Assembly: GCA_037975125.1 (NCBI GenBank)
Contig: CM075862.1
Coordinates: forward strand, 18,460,338 to 18,524,337
Direction: 5' to 3'
DNA length: 64,000 nucleotides
DNA from: Latrodectus hesperus
Lineage: Eukaryota; Arthropoda; Arachnida; Araneae; Theridiidae
Part shown: one piece after another, positions 48,580-62,039 of the stretch
Numbering within the stretch: position 1 is the first letter of the stretch
Layout of the letters: the number at the start of each line of letters is the position of its first letter
The notes under the pieces: generated by a model
What the model was told of the DNA's origin: nothing
Seen by the model: only the letters and a program-made list of their open reading frames with translations
Databases searched by the model: none
Program-made: the position numbers and the translations under genes

Positions 48580-49880
48580 AAAATGTTAGGCATTTTTTTG
48601 ATTTTCAGACAGGACAAATTTTTGGAACCCGTCTAGCTGAAGCAAGTGTGACCGAAACATCCTACCATTTAGGCATTTTTAGAGGTATGATGTCTTAAGT
48701 CATAACAGCACATACACAGTGCAGCAAAGCAAAAAAGTGGATGCAAAGAGCAGCTCAATGAAAGAGATCTACCCGTTTTGTGAAGAGGACTGTAAAGTCT
48801 AAAGAGTGAATAATTCCTGCAAAAATGACAGTGGAGCTGAAGTAGCATCTGGGTTCTCAAGTGTCAATTATTGCTACCAGAAGGCAACTTCATAAAATAG
48901 ATTGTTTAATTTCCAAGACAATTATCACAGATGTTAATGCCAAAAGTCTGCAGTGGTACCACGCTCACAAAATTGGTTCTTTGATAAGTGGAACAAACTA
49001 ATATGATCTGCAGAATCGTCTTTCTCAATTTTTCCCTGCAGGCCGGTTGGCGCGGTAGCCTGGTTGGTTCGGGCGTCGTTCTCATTATCTAAAGGTAGTG
49101 AGTTTAAATCCTGGCTTAAACTCTCTAATGATGGCTGGGGAACGTTAATACTGGGAGAGGTCGCAATGTCCTCCAAGTGAAATGATACCTCTGGGAGTGG
49201 TTTGCCAATTCTTGGAGATCTTCTGCTTGTTCCTTGCTTCAAAATCATGCAGACTCCACCGGGCTGCTTCTATCTACCTGGTAGAGCACAACTCAGGGCT
49301 AGGTACAGAGAAGCAACACTTTTCCCTGCAACAGGGCGGGTGCATATTTGGATTTCATCAGCACAAGCGTATGATCGTAATTGTCTCCTTCCAAATATCA
49401 AGCATTAAGGTGGATCTGTCATGATATGGGCAGCCGTGCTGAGATTTTCTGCTTGTCCAATTGTATATCTTGAAAGGATGGATTACTTGGAGAAATACAG
49501 AGAAATTTTAGCTCATCATGTCCATCCTATGCTTTGTTTCCAGCAGGAGAGGGAAATTTTAAGGATGGTAATTCACCTATCCATGCCACTTGACTTGTTC
49601 ACTCATGGTTTGATGAACATGAGAATGAAGTTTAGCGTTTATCATGGCTTGCACAATAACCTGAACACACTATTATTGAATGTTATGGTCTATTTTAGAG
49701 AATTCAATACAGAATCGATATCCCTCACCTGCATCTATCATAAAACTTTCCCAATATCTCCATTAAAAGAATGGTATAACATGCCTCTAAACACTGTACA
49801 GCACATAGATGAATCGTTTCTTCGGCGAATTCACGCTGTATTACATGCTCAAGGTTGTTCTACTTCATTGTGTGTGTAGT
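48580..49880 (+). pseudogene. Tc1-like transposase, broken and split by a SINE
   Basis: Left of the SINE the plus strand reads, with stops, TGQIFGTRLAEASVTETSYH and KRTVKSKE, then ATRRQLHKIDCLISK and LQWYHAHKI. This is the HTH region and the block before the first catalytic Asp; the expected SDES reads SAES. Right of the SINE it resumes FPATGRVHIW, AYDRNCLLPNIKH, YREILAHHVHPML, FQQERE..IHLSMP and WFDEHENEV. It then reads EEWYN-like KEWYNMPLNTVQHIDESFLR, then RIHAVLHAQG. The order matches a full Tc1-family protein of about 340-400 residues. Stops, frameshifts and the insertion make it inactive. Terminal inverted repeats were not resolved. Confidence 0.85.
49041..49319 (+). mobile_element. SINE family 2, nested in the Tc1 transposase
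   Basis: The tRNA-like head is gcgcggtagcctggttggtt with a B-box-like gtgagtttaaatcc. The body shares the gtgaaatgatacctctgg block with the copy at 45203-45527. The 11-bp duplication ttttccctgca (49030-49040 and 49320-49330) is perfect and encodes FPA of the transposase on both sides, proving a later insertion. Length 279 bp. Confidence 0.92.
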
Positions 49881-52012
49881 AAATGATTCTTTAAAAATCT
49901 AAGTCATTTCTATCAATTTGATAATTACCTGTTTAATTAGATTTCCTGAACAAGTTTATATACTTTTCCAAAATAAAAAGATGCAATTATTTTTACTTAC
50001 AATATTTAGGAAACAAAAGTTATTTTCTTTCTTGAAAGTACAGCGCATTCAATCTTTTGAGAATCAATCCTAAGAATAAAATTAAGGAAGGTTTTAATAT
50101 TATATCCTAAATTTACAGCTGAAATTTTAACTCTGCATATTTACTGTATATTAAAAAAGCTAAATTCGGAAACATTATGTCATGTAATAATTTAGTATAT
50201 ATTAGTAATAATGAAATGCAGTTATATAATTGACTAATACGAATTATATATTTGAATAAATAAAAATAAATTTCTCCTGCAAGATATATTTTGTTTTAAA
50301 AAATGGTTTATGTAAATTTAAGCATTTGAAAATTTTTATATTAAAAATTTACCATGTGATTAATTAATATATTCGTTAATTTCTGTCTTTTCAAAAAATA
50401 TTATTTTTAAAAACGAACAAAAAATATATCAGAATTCTATTTTAATTATTTTAGTTAAATAGACCTGAGATAAACTCGTCAAATATCGTGAATTTTTCCT
50501 AGATTTTAATGCACATTGAACTTTACGAAGTAACGTAATTTGTGTAATGAGAATATCGAAATTTTATATTAGGAATTACATTTAGGTTATTTTCGACAAA
50601 TATAGATTTAATTGCACAACAATTCAAAAATTTTCTTTATAGATAATTATAAATGATATGAAAAGAAGTAATAAATATAAAAAATGAAAAATCAGTAATT
50701 TTCTCAATATTTGAGTCTTTTAAAAGAAAGTTGTTTCAATCTGAAGCTTTCCCGTTTCTTTTACTTGACGTTATATGGCTTTAAAGAGAAGCAAAATTAG
50801 TTTTTTTGCTTTACCCAGGACGAAGTTTCTCGTTTGGTAAAAGGCTTACTTTTGTAAATGAAACACCTATAGTTGAATAATATTATCTAAAAATCTATAA
50901 ACATTATTTTAAAAAATTTATCCCTTACACAATGAAAAACTTTTTTTAAAACGTTTTATTTATATAAAAGAGTTTTCGTTTATTTTATAGACCTTTATAC
51001 TGTATTTTCGTCATAGTATAGCTACTAATAAATAATAATGTTGAAAAATGAGAAATAATTACAATTTATGTTTGCAATATTTATAAAATTATATATTTCA
51101 TTGACACAAATATTAAATGAAAAGATTAATAAAACTTCAAATTTGTTAAGGTTAAAAGGAGAAAAACATGAGCATTATTTCGAATCAATAATGTTGGATT
51201 CAAACACATTGATGGAAGCAATAAAAGTAATCGGATTTTTGAAGTTAAAATCCGATTACTTCTATTTATCTTGTTAAGAGTTTTTATATATGAAATGTAA
51301 AATTAAAAATAGAAGAAAATTCATTTTAGAAATGAAAGAGTAAGAGTTTTTTAAATGTAATTTTGTGTTATTTATACAGATTTTGCACGTTTTTTATTGT
51401 ATTACATAACATAATGCTTCCTCAAAGTACAAAATGGAATTAATCTAAATTTCTTCTTTCATCGAATTACTTTGATATATATTTTTTCAGAATACGAATT
51501 TTTCCTTCATTAGAGGGAATTTCTTGGCATCATAGGGAATTTTCTTTGGCATATATTGCTCGATTTCTGGCTGTTTTATTAATGAAAAAACTTTGTGCAA
51601 AAAATGTCATTATATGTTTGATCAAAGCCTCAGTATTAATACTGTAGTAACAAAGTTCTTTAGTGTCTAAAACGTTTATAATGTAATATTGTTTTTCTAT
51701 GTTACGTAACTTTTATAAGCAAAATTTTGAATATTTCATATCTTTATTATGAAATAGTATATAATAGAATCTTATGCAATTAATGATCAATTTTACAATC
51801 AAGCTTTAACACCACTAAGATGGCCTAATAGCTGAGCTGTAGCTTTAGATAGCCTAATTGTCGAAGATTTTGGTGAGGCCTAACACGCACTATACATAAT
51901 TGTTGCCTTTGGCAAAGAATTTGAATAAACTGGGTATCATATGGTAATAAACCTTCGAAACTCCCAAATAGTTTTCTTGACAGATACGAATATGAAAAGA
52001 AGAAGGTTGATA
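49881..52012. other. AT-rich, no gene seen
   Basis: Contains a perfect 15-bp hairpin at 51225-51261 (aagtaatcggatttt, 7-nt loop). The open frame at 51068-51277 crosses that hairpin and has no family support. Confidence 0.4.
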
Positions 52013-52014
52013 TA

Positions 52015-52782
52015 CAGGATGATCTTTTTTAAAGTGACAGTGTTTGGAGCACCCTGTTGCGGTATCTAATATAGCCGAAATGACACCAAACTTGGTACTT
52101 AGACTAATCAAGACACGGGGAAAAAAAATTCCGTAAAAAATTTAGTTCCAAAAGTCACCGCTAGGATATTTTGCGGCGCTGCTTTAGTTTACAATAATGA
52201 AAATTAGCATAAAAAACAAGTTCTAAAGAAAAATGCGAATGTTGTGCAATGACAGCGCCAGCAATAGAGGCTATAAAAGCAAATAGTAGACAGCTCCGAC
52301 AAATAATCTCAGCTGAAATAAATGAGCTCCAGTGGCCATACCTCTCACGTTACCGGAACGTGCGTTTATGTTGGAGTATCAAATTTGTCTATTCTAAAGG
52401 AAAACAAAACGGAGACAGTGCGGCATATTCCTCGTGATATGTTACATACGGCTGTGGGGAACGTTGTGTACAGAATGCACGATGAGAACGGTGCTCATAT
52501 TGAGTATGGTCTAATTCCTCATCGGGGAAGTTAATGTAGTAAATAAACATTAATAGTTTACTGAACGATTGTATACGTTAGTATCTTCCTTTTCTCACAT
52601 TTTATACATTGCAAAGCGCCGCAAAATACTCTATTGGCAATTTTTGGAACAAAATATTTTTTTCACGGAATTTTTTTCCCGTGTCTTGATTAGTATAAAT
52701 ACCAAGTTTGGAGCCATTTCGGCTATATTAGATCGCGCTATAGGGCGCTCCAAACACTGTCACTTTAAAAAAGATCATCCTG
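52015..52782 (+). mobile_element. Tc1/mariner-type element with about 185-bp terminal inverted repeats
   Basis: Left 52015-52200 and right 52598-52782 are inverted copies. Both begin caggatgatcttttttaaag and contain tgacagtgtttggagc, tctaatatagccgaaatg, actaatcaagacacggg and atattttgcggcgct. TA flanks both ends. The 400-bp middle holds only a transposase C-terminal remnant, so it is a deleted copy. The TIRs differ at many positions, so it is not recent. Confidence 0.85.
52249..52534 (+). pseudogene. Mariner-superfamily transposase C-terminal remnant
   Basis: The frame ending at 52534 reads VSNLSILKENKTETVRHIPR, then DMLHTAVGNVVYRMHDENGA, HIEYGL. The pattern in which an IPRDML-like motif leads to a terminal GAHIEHL-like motif is that of the C terminus of a mariner-like transposase group in arthropods. 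The catalytic triad is not present. An overlapping frame at 52249-52437 is probably earlier transposase sequence shifted by an indel. Confidence 0.6.
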
Positions 52783-52784
52783 TA

Positions 52785-55700
52785 CTTCTGTTGAACATTC
52801 CTCATTATTCAACAGTAGCTGGAATTTAACTTGAATTATTTCACTGCAAAGTGCGTACTCTTATCATTGGGGTGCTATCCTATCCAAAAAATTTCGTAGC
52901 TCAACTAGGGCCACTCCAATCAAAAACTGTGTGAGCCATATCTTCGAGCTCCAGATATTTTTGAGGCTGAATGAAATTATTATAATTAGGCAACATAAAC
53001 ATAAGCACTGATATCTCTGTAATGAATGATGATGATAATATAAACAAGTGTTTGTATATACATATATGGTTTTCGTCTTCATGCAGCATCGTGGGGAAAA
53101 AATTGCTCAATGCATTCATACACATTCTTCTGATGGAAATTTTCAAGGTTCACGTAAAAATTAAATGAAGAATTTTATTTTTCAATTTTTAAGCAATTGA
53201 ATTTCTAAGGATGAATTTTAGAAGGTATTCATTATTTTTTAATAACATATATGTATTTCACCTTCAAAAATTATCAAAGTAAAATTATTAATACTTACTT
53301 TTAAAAATAGTGTGTTCACACGAAATTGTCATACTTGATTTCAAAATAGTGTTTTGGATAAATGCATAAAAGACTTTGACATATTTTGCTTAATTGTTTA
53401 ATTGTACTGAAGTTCTTTTATAAAATGACTATGTCATTTCGGAAGATTTTTGTTTCTTTTGTATTTTGTTTGTCATGGACACTTGTTGGTTAAAATGATG
53501 AACATTTGCGTTTGTTGATGAAAGAAATTATAAAAGTATTAAGGTAAAAAAATTTTGATTTTATGAGTAATTTCTTGTGAATAAAGTACATTAAAATTAG
53601 AATGTTTTTCTATTCTAAATATATTTTTTAACTTCAAATTTTAATGGATTTATGATTAGCTAAATAAACTGCTATATAAAATTTTAATTTTTATGGCTGA
53701 ACATTTAATTTCTTTTCTCTGTTTAGAATGTATATATCATAAATTTGAAAGTTAGTATTGTAAAAAAATTTCTCCAATGAAATATAGTGCACCAACTACT
53801 ATTCTTCAGCGCTATTGCTTTTTCATGCATTATTTCAATTTTTATTTAGCTGAAAATCATGACAAATTATATGATATGCATTGTTCCATTATTAATCAGA
53901 ATTTTTCAGAATTTATTATTGTCCAATATCAAAATTGATAGTTGAAAAATCTGAAACTTAATCGTTCTTTTTAATGTTAATTCTATAAAAAATGTTACAA
54001 TTTGTTGAAATAGAAGTAAAGCTTTTAGTAGTGGCGCCATCTATTATTTGTCATATGATCTAGCATTCAATTTTATGTCAAAAATTTTGTTAAAATATAA
54101 CTGCTAAAATTTTTTAAGCATTTACTTCAATCTTGATAAAAATTTTCGGGTAAGAAAGAATGAAAAATTTAATCAAGCTATATATATATATTAACTAGAT
54201 TCATAATATTTTTACTTGTGTGATATCCGAAGTTTCTCTTAAATCTCTTTTAGTAAAGCGATACATAAAAGTTTTTTTCCCTATATATCAAAGAATAAAG
54301 AATTCACAATTTTTTAATATATGTATATAATAATTATTGAAGTTTAAAATTTTAGACACTAATAAAATAAAATAGAATCTATTTTAAAAATTTACTTTTT
54401 GAGTGAAGTTTCTTAAAATATTTGTTAAAAAATTCGAGATTATTTTAGTGAAAATTTATTTTATTTCAAAATAATTTTGACTTTCAAACAACTTTTTATT
54501 TATTAATGTGAGACAAATTATAATGAAAGAGAAATTGTAATTAAATACCAATCATACCATTCATACATTTCTGCATCATAAATTTTTTCACAGATCCGCA
54601 TTTTTTTATGTGAGCCAAAACGACGAACACACTTAAGTCAAGGCGTCATTTACTTCATGGCAGTTAAAATGAGCAACGTCTCGTTAAAAGAAAAAAAAAA
54701 ATTAAATTTTCACTAAGAAAACATTTAAACTTCCTTTAAAAATACTTTCGTCTTAATTAAGTTAATTAGTTATGCAAGAAATTTATTTTCTTTGAACAAT
54801 TCAAATTTTCAAGGTTTTTTTAAATCACTTTTAATAGTTTCATTAATTTATTATAATTACTTACTTATTACTTGATGCAAGTTTATTTCTTTGAAAATTA
54901 CTATATAAATAAAAGTGAATAATTTATTTATGTAAGTATATTACCTTTTTAATATTTATCAATAATTTTTGAATATTTATTGACCAAAAAAGCCCTCTAC
55001 TTTTTGAATATTATTAGATATTTAATTGAAATATTTATGAAATTCAAACCATTATTTACAGGTTTTGATTTCTGATATTTTGGGACATTGCAAAGTGATA
55101 TTCAAAAATATCTTCACTGTTCCTTCTTTTTTATATAAAAATTGTTTTATACTAATTATATTTTTATTTAATCTCATAATCAATTTTAGTGGAAACAAGG
55201 AATTTGTGTGAAAACTAAGAATTCTTAAACTATTTATTATTATATTTCTACAGACTAGCAATACCCAAAGAATACTTCTGAATTTATTAAATTTCCAGCA
55301 AAAATTGAACTTTTTATCTAATTTTATTTATGAAAAACTGTACTTAGTACAGTATAAAAATGAATCAAATTTAATTCCTTTAACTTTAATAAAAGTAAAT
55401 AATATTTTTTTTATAAAATGCTCACTAAAATATTATTATTTAAAATAAGTTTCAGTAATTTTCCTGATTCTTTTATCAATTTAAACGTTCAATTATGAAT
55501 TTATAATATTAAAAATATATACTAAAACAATGTTTTCCTAAATAGAATTACATAAAAATATTGTATACGTTTAATAAGCGAAAATTCTATTATTCTACAT
55601 TCTACACTTAAAATTATTGTTATAATTACGTCTATTAATACGAGTTATTGTTATCTGTTAACTAATATTATTGTGTTCTAAAAAGTTGGAACGAATGGTC

Positions 55701-55821
55701 AAAAGAAATAACGTAAGCTCAATGAGTTGCTTATTATTTAATGTATATTTGAATTAAAAAATATTTACGAATACATTAATTTCGAATAATAATAAAAGAA
55801 CAATAAACAGAAAAATCAAAT
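52785..55821. other. AT-rich, no gene seen
   Basis: Two minus-strand frames near 52864-53146 overlap each other in different phases and have no splice or family support. Confidence 0.4.
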
Positions 55822-55827
55822 TTTATT
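55822..55827 (-). promoter_or_regulatory. Polyadenylation signal of the 55.9-kb terminal exon
   Basis: AATAAA on the minus strand, 24 nt below the TGA stop. Confidence 0.5.
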
Positions 55828-55850
55828 CACAGTTATTTTCAAATATAGTT

Positions 55851-55978
55851 TCAATGCAAATCAAGTTTTTGAGTATTTTTTACACCAATTCCAATCCAAT
55901 TCTCACTAACTAATAATTTTCCAATTAGATCTGTGAAGTATTCTCTGCTTATTTCCGGGAATTTCATAGCAGCGAAAG
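55851..55978 (-). CDS. Terminal coding exon of an otherwise unseen gene
   Basis: An acceptor ttttactttcAG precedes an open frame entered with one base from an upstream exon. It reads FAAMKFPEISREYFTDLIGK and LLVSENWIGIGVKNTQKLDL, then H and TGA. AATAAA follows closely, which supports a true 3' end. Composition is unlike AT-rich noise. I could not find a matching upstream exon to the right. A TATA-like tatataacgcc and a donor-like aagcg/gtacgt near 58160-58210 on the same strand could mark the 5' end of this gene. The family is not recognised. Confidence 0.5.
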
Positions 55979-56081
55979 CTGAAAGTAAAAATTAGCTATT
56001 GACGCAATTTTTAAGTTGAATTATAATGAAAAGAAAAATGTATTAATGAATTTGAATTGACACAATCTTATGTATCCATGA

Positions 56082-56222
56082 ATAAAAAAATTATACGCCA
56101 ATTTATGTAAGATTTAATTAATAACATGAGTTAAAAATGTATTTTTGTAACTAAGTTTGAAATTTTATTTCAAAAGATAATTGCAGAAAAATTTTTAATT
56201 ACAGCGTAATTTTTTTGCTAAT
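56082..56222. repeat. Local direct repeat, copy 1
   Basis: This 141-bp block recurs at 57451-57590 with about eight to ten differences (shared tttatgtaagatttaattaa and attacagcgtaattttttt). A segmental duplication or old paired repeat is likely. Confidence 0.85.
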
Positions 56223-57450
56223 TAAAAATATTTTCACACATGATGCAGATATTTTGTTTCACTTTCCGTATAATACTTTTTATTTTTTAAAAAGTTACAA
56301 AATTAGGTATGGATGTTAAATATAAATAGTGTGAATAGAAAGATCCTCGAAACTAGATTCTCTTTTTCAATTATTCCAAACGTAAAAGATAAAAATTTGA
56401 AAAAGGACGTTTGAGCTTATGCAAGGAGGAGTGTGCATTTTGTAAAAAGGGAGAATCTATGCGTGTAAAGATAATACAGTAAATACTCGTTTTTTCTTAT
56501 CCATAGGGATTGGTAAAATAGTTTGCAAAATTGAAAAATAAGCTTTAGATCAACTATTATTAACCAGTGGTAGTGTCTTTCTTTCCTGTTCAGATTATGA
56601 TAAAGTCACTTTATTATAATTCTTATTGGTTTAAATTATCCATTATATGAGATAAATGATTTACCTACTCACATCGTTATGAGACATTGTAGTACATCCG
56701 ATTCGTCGACGAATTTACTGTATGCTTTGAAATCGCATGTTTCGTGCGGTAGCAAACAGGGCGAAGTTCATTGTCGAATGTCTGAGTGTTGTCAGGGATG
56801 AGGAAAAATCCATTCATGATTATTATAAGTAATAAAGAATGATTTTTAATTAAAAATTTTTTTCGTTTATAAAAGTTTTCAAAATCATGAAAATTACCTG
56901 TTGTTCTAAATAATTAATTTTCAAATTTTTAGCGTTGTTGCTTTCAAAATTGAATATGTTGAAAAAAGAACAGAAGAAAAAAGCAAAATGAAAAAGACAA
57001 AACAAAACGTCCACTTTATGGTTAGTTTAAATTGGCAAGGACGATTTTATTTTTATTTATTTTATTTTTTTGCTGAACTGTTATTATTTAATAAATAAAG
57101 TATAGTACTATTAAAAAATACAAATTATAAAAATAAATGCAAGTGGATATTGTAAAACATTGAATAAATTTTAGTGCATAAAGGGGAATAAAAATTAGTA
57201 ATGAATCTATGTGACTATGATGGCAGCCATCTACTGGTTTTGTAAAAGTGTGAGTATTTGTAGAGTGGAGGCTCATAAAAACAAGCATCTACTTTAGCAA
57301 GATTTAGGATTGAGTGAAACAAAATTATGCAGTTAATGTGGCATTTATGCAAATTATGCAGGTAATGAAGAAAATGCTGCAGTTTACAAACCTAGTGCAA
57401 CATTTAACAAATCTGAATAACTCTTTCACTCACACACACACAACACACAC
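56223..57450. other. Segment between the direct repeats
   Basis: Mostly AT-rich. A GC-richer block at 56670-56815 has a minus-strand 46-codon frame (RPVCYRTKHAISKHTVNSST) stopping just before a GTGAGT. All frames contain stops, so it is probably a decayed repeat or exon. Confidence 0.35.
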
Positions 57451-57590
57451 ATAAAAAAATTATACGTCAATTTATGTAAGATTTAATTAATAACATGAGT
57501 TAAAAATACATTTTTGTAACTAAGTTCGAAATTTTATTTCAAAAAATAATTGCAGAAAAATTTTAATTACAGCGTAATTTTTTTGTTAAT
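57451..57590. repeat. Local direct repeat, copy 2
   Basis: Partner of 56082-56222, same orientation, preceded by a short (CA)n tract. Confidence 0.85.
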
Positions 57591-60081
57591 ATAAAATTTC
57601 TCTCTCTCTCTCATACACACACACACTAGAATATTTAGAAGAATACACTAGATTATTAAGCAGTACAATTTTTTTAACAAGTTATTTTTTCCTTATATAT
57701 TAGAGACATATATATGTATACACACTCACATATATAACATACATATGTAAGAAATGTAGGCAAAATTGCTTCGCTGGTATTGTTACCTTTTTCAGATTTT
57801 TTTCCGAGTTCTTAAAACTATCGAGGTTGTTATTTGGACTTGCATATTTTTTTGGCAGTTTATGTCTTATTTAAAAATTTTTCGTCTATTTTCAGAATTA
57901 CTTGTTTTACCTTAACTGACAAACACGTTCGTTTCTTCAACTGCTACAAATCCTCGAAGGAATCGGTTCAATCTCTTTCAACAAAGGAAACTTCCTAAAT
58001 TAAGTTGTTCAAATGAAACGAATTCATCTACAGAATAACAGAGCACTAACTTTTAAAGAGTTTTTCCTCTTTCTTCTATGTTCTAACATACAGGGAGAAG
58101 AGAAGAATTGTTTTTCCCATCAAATGCTTGATATTCATGTGTCTGGGATGCTTGTACGTACCGCTTCGTTGTTCAGGAATGAATAGAATTCTCAGGCGTT
58201 ATATAAAAAGTAATAAAAAAAGTCATAAAGAGAACTGTTTGTCAGAAACGAAAGCTTACAACAAAGAGATTTTTATAAATTTTAGTTCTTAAATGGGAGA
58301 TTCGATAAATAACATAGTGTTTATGGTGTCAGAGTAGGGACTTGTCACTAGGCAAAGAAACGTGAGTGTTCAAATATTAGAGTTTTTAGAAAACGAGTGC
58401 GTTCTGTATATGTAAAGCCAATAATATCATATGATTTTAAAACACTGCCAAGTTTGGTTTATTTAGTTTTATGTTTGCTTTAATTGTGTGGGGTAATTTC
58501 CTTTTATGGAATAATATACTTATTCATTAAGTTAAGTTTTTTTATTTTACACCGAATAACATTTAATATACAATACAGCCTACATTTCGATCCAAACAAC
58601 CTATAATATGCTTTTTATATATTTAAATAATTTAGTTTAGTTTATAAATTTTTCTTACAAATGAAATGAAAAAAAAAACATTCAATTAAATCTAATGTCA
58701 TCTAATCAAATAAAGTTTACTTTGACAAGAATTTTTGCTTGTTAATATTAATGCGTATTGCTTTGAAACTTAGAAAATTTTGATAGTTTAATATCTATCT
58801 GGGCTGACATCAGTGTAATATCGGGTTATTACTATGACAAATATTAATGATATTAATAAAGGCTTTATAGATTTATTTCCTTTTATGCTTAGATATTTTC
58901 TGAGAAGCAATCTAAAAGCAAACTCATATCTCGAAATGGTGTCCTATTTGGAAATGGAAAAGTATAAAGTAAACAACATTTTTCAGGGAAACGTTTAGTC
59001 TATCTTTCTTTCAAAGATATTATCGAAATAAGTCTCAAAATATCCTCTTTGATTCCTCTGCCCGATTTCTCCTTATTTTAAAAATATTTGCGTTTCCTTC
59101 CTAAGAAAAAAAATGTCTAAAGTTATACACATTTATAGAATAGCTCTGGCGAGAGATTATAGTGAAAATAAGCATTCGAGGAATTGGCGCCAACATTTCC
59201 GCTATAGAAGATACCAAATAAAACGTAAATAGCTCGTGGACTTCAGAATTATGTCTAAATTTTCCCCAAGACCTGCACAATTGCTTTTATTTCTACCAGG
59301 ACCTTAACAACCGTGAAAAGAGTTTGGCGACTTCCACATTCTCTTTATTCTCCGGCAATTGTAAAGTTGCGAAGAATCGTTTTGAAGATCACAAAGAATA
59401 TCCTTGAGGTAACATTAGAACAGAAGTGGTCTTGCTATTCTCCTGCATGATAAAAAAAAAGATGTATTTTCGGCTGTAGAAAATTGAAATTGCCTCTCTG
59501 GAAAATGTAAGTACGCTGCTCTAAGTAATTTTGTTATCGTTGAAAATGTAATTCGTAGAAAAAGTTATAAGCATTTTTTTTTTACGTAGAGTCTTATATT
59601 TTATTTGAAAGTAGATAAAACTTTAACAATTGTATTTGATTGCTAAGCCTAAATTCTGTAATGAAACTCTGTGCCTGTCTAGATTTAATATCCAAGAAAA
59701 TTGTTGTACTTATATAAGTTTGTAGTTTTGAATTAAGTTCCTAAGCTGGTCATTTATATGTGCACACACACTTGCGCTTAAGTAATATGTGGAAACGCTT
59801 ATGATTATATGCCACAAAATTTAAGCAGATTTAACACACACATATTCATAATTTACAATAGACATAAATTTTTTTTCACTTAAAAAAAAAAAAAAAAACT
59901 TGTGATGATAATACATTATACAATTATTTTCTTATAAAGTGAAAATTTATTTTTTGTAAAGTATATTCTAATATGAAATTAGTGCGCTTAAATTTACCTA
60001 AGGAAAGCGATATATATTTCAGTTTTTTGTCTGAACCCACTTCAATTAAAACTCCAACGAATATTTACGTGGATTATCTAA

Positions 60082-60086
<5 letters not shown>
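57591..60086. other. No gene resolved; GC-richer island at 58.9-59.5 kb
   Basis: Within 59212-59414 the plus strand reads NVNSSWTSELCLNFPQDLHN, then CFYFYQDLNNREKSLATSTF, to a TGA. A second frame over the same bases is also open to 59450. Possible splice donors GTAACA (59410) and GTAAGT (59509) are present. Coding status is uncertain. A possible minus-strand TATA and donor lie near 58160-58210. Confidence 0.35.

Positions 60087-60148
<62 letters not shown>
60087..60148. repeat. (TA)n microsatellite
   Basis: About 31 TA copies. Confidence 0.95.
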
Positions 60149-60151
<3 letters not shown>

Positions 60152-60320
60152 TATTGTTATTAACGAAAAGTTATTGCTTTAAAATATGTATTTTTTATAG
60201 ATTAATTGCAAGAAACACTTTTGCTTGTTTTTCGCAAATTTTGCTATACTTTTCTAAGCAAATATTGTATTTTCAAAAACATTCATAATATTATTAATAA
60301 TAATTGAAGGTAAAAATCAG

Positions 60321-62039
<1,719 letters not shown>

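Noticed and set aside
52864..53146. Two overlapping minus-strand frames
   Set aside because: They overlap in different phases with no splice or family support.
56082..57590. LTR retrotransposon
   Set aside because: The 140-bp direct repeats lack TG..CA ends, primer-binding site, polypurine tract and any gag or pol motif between them.
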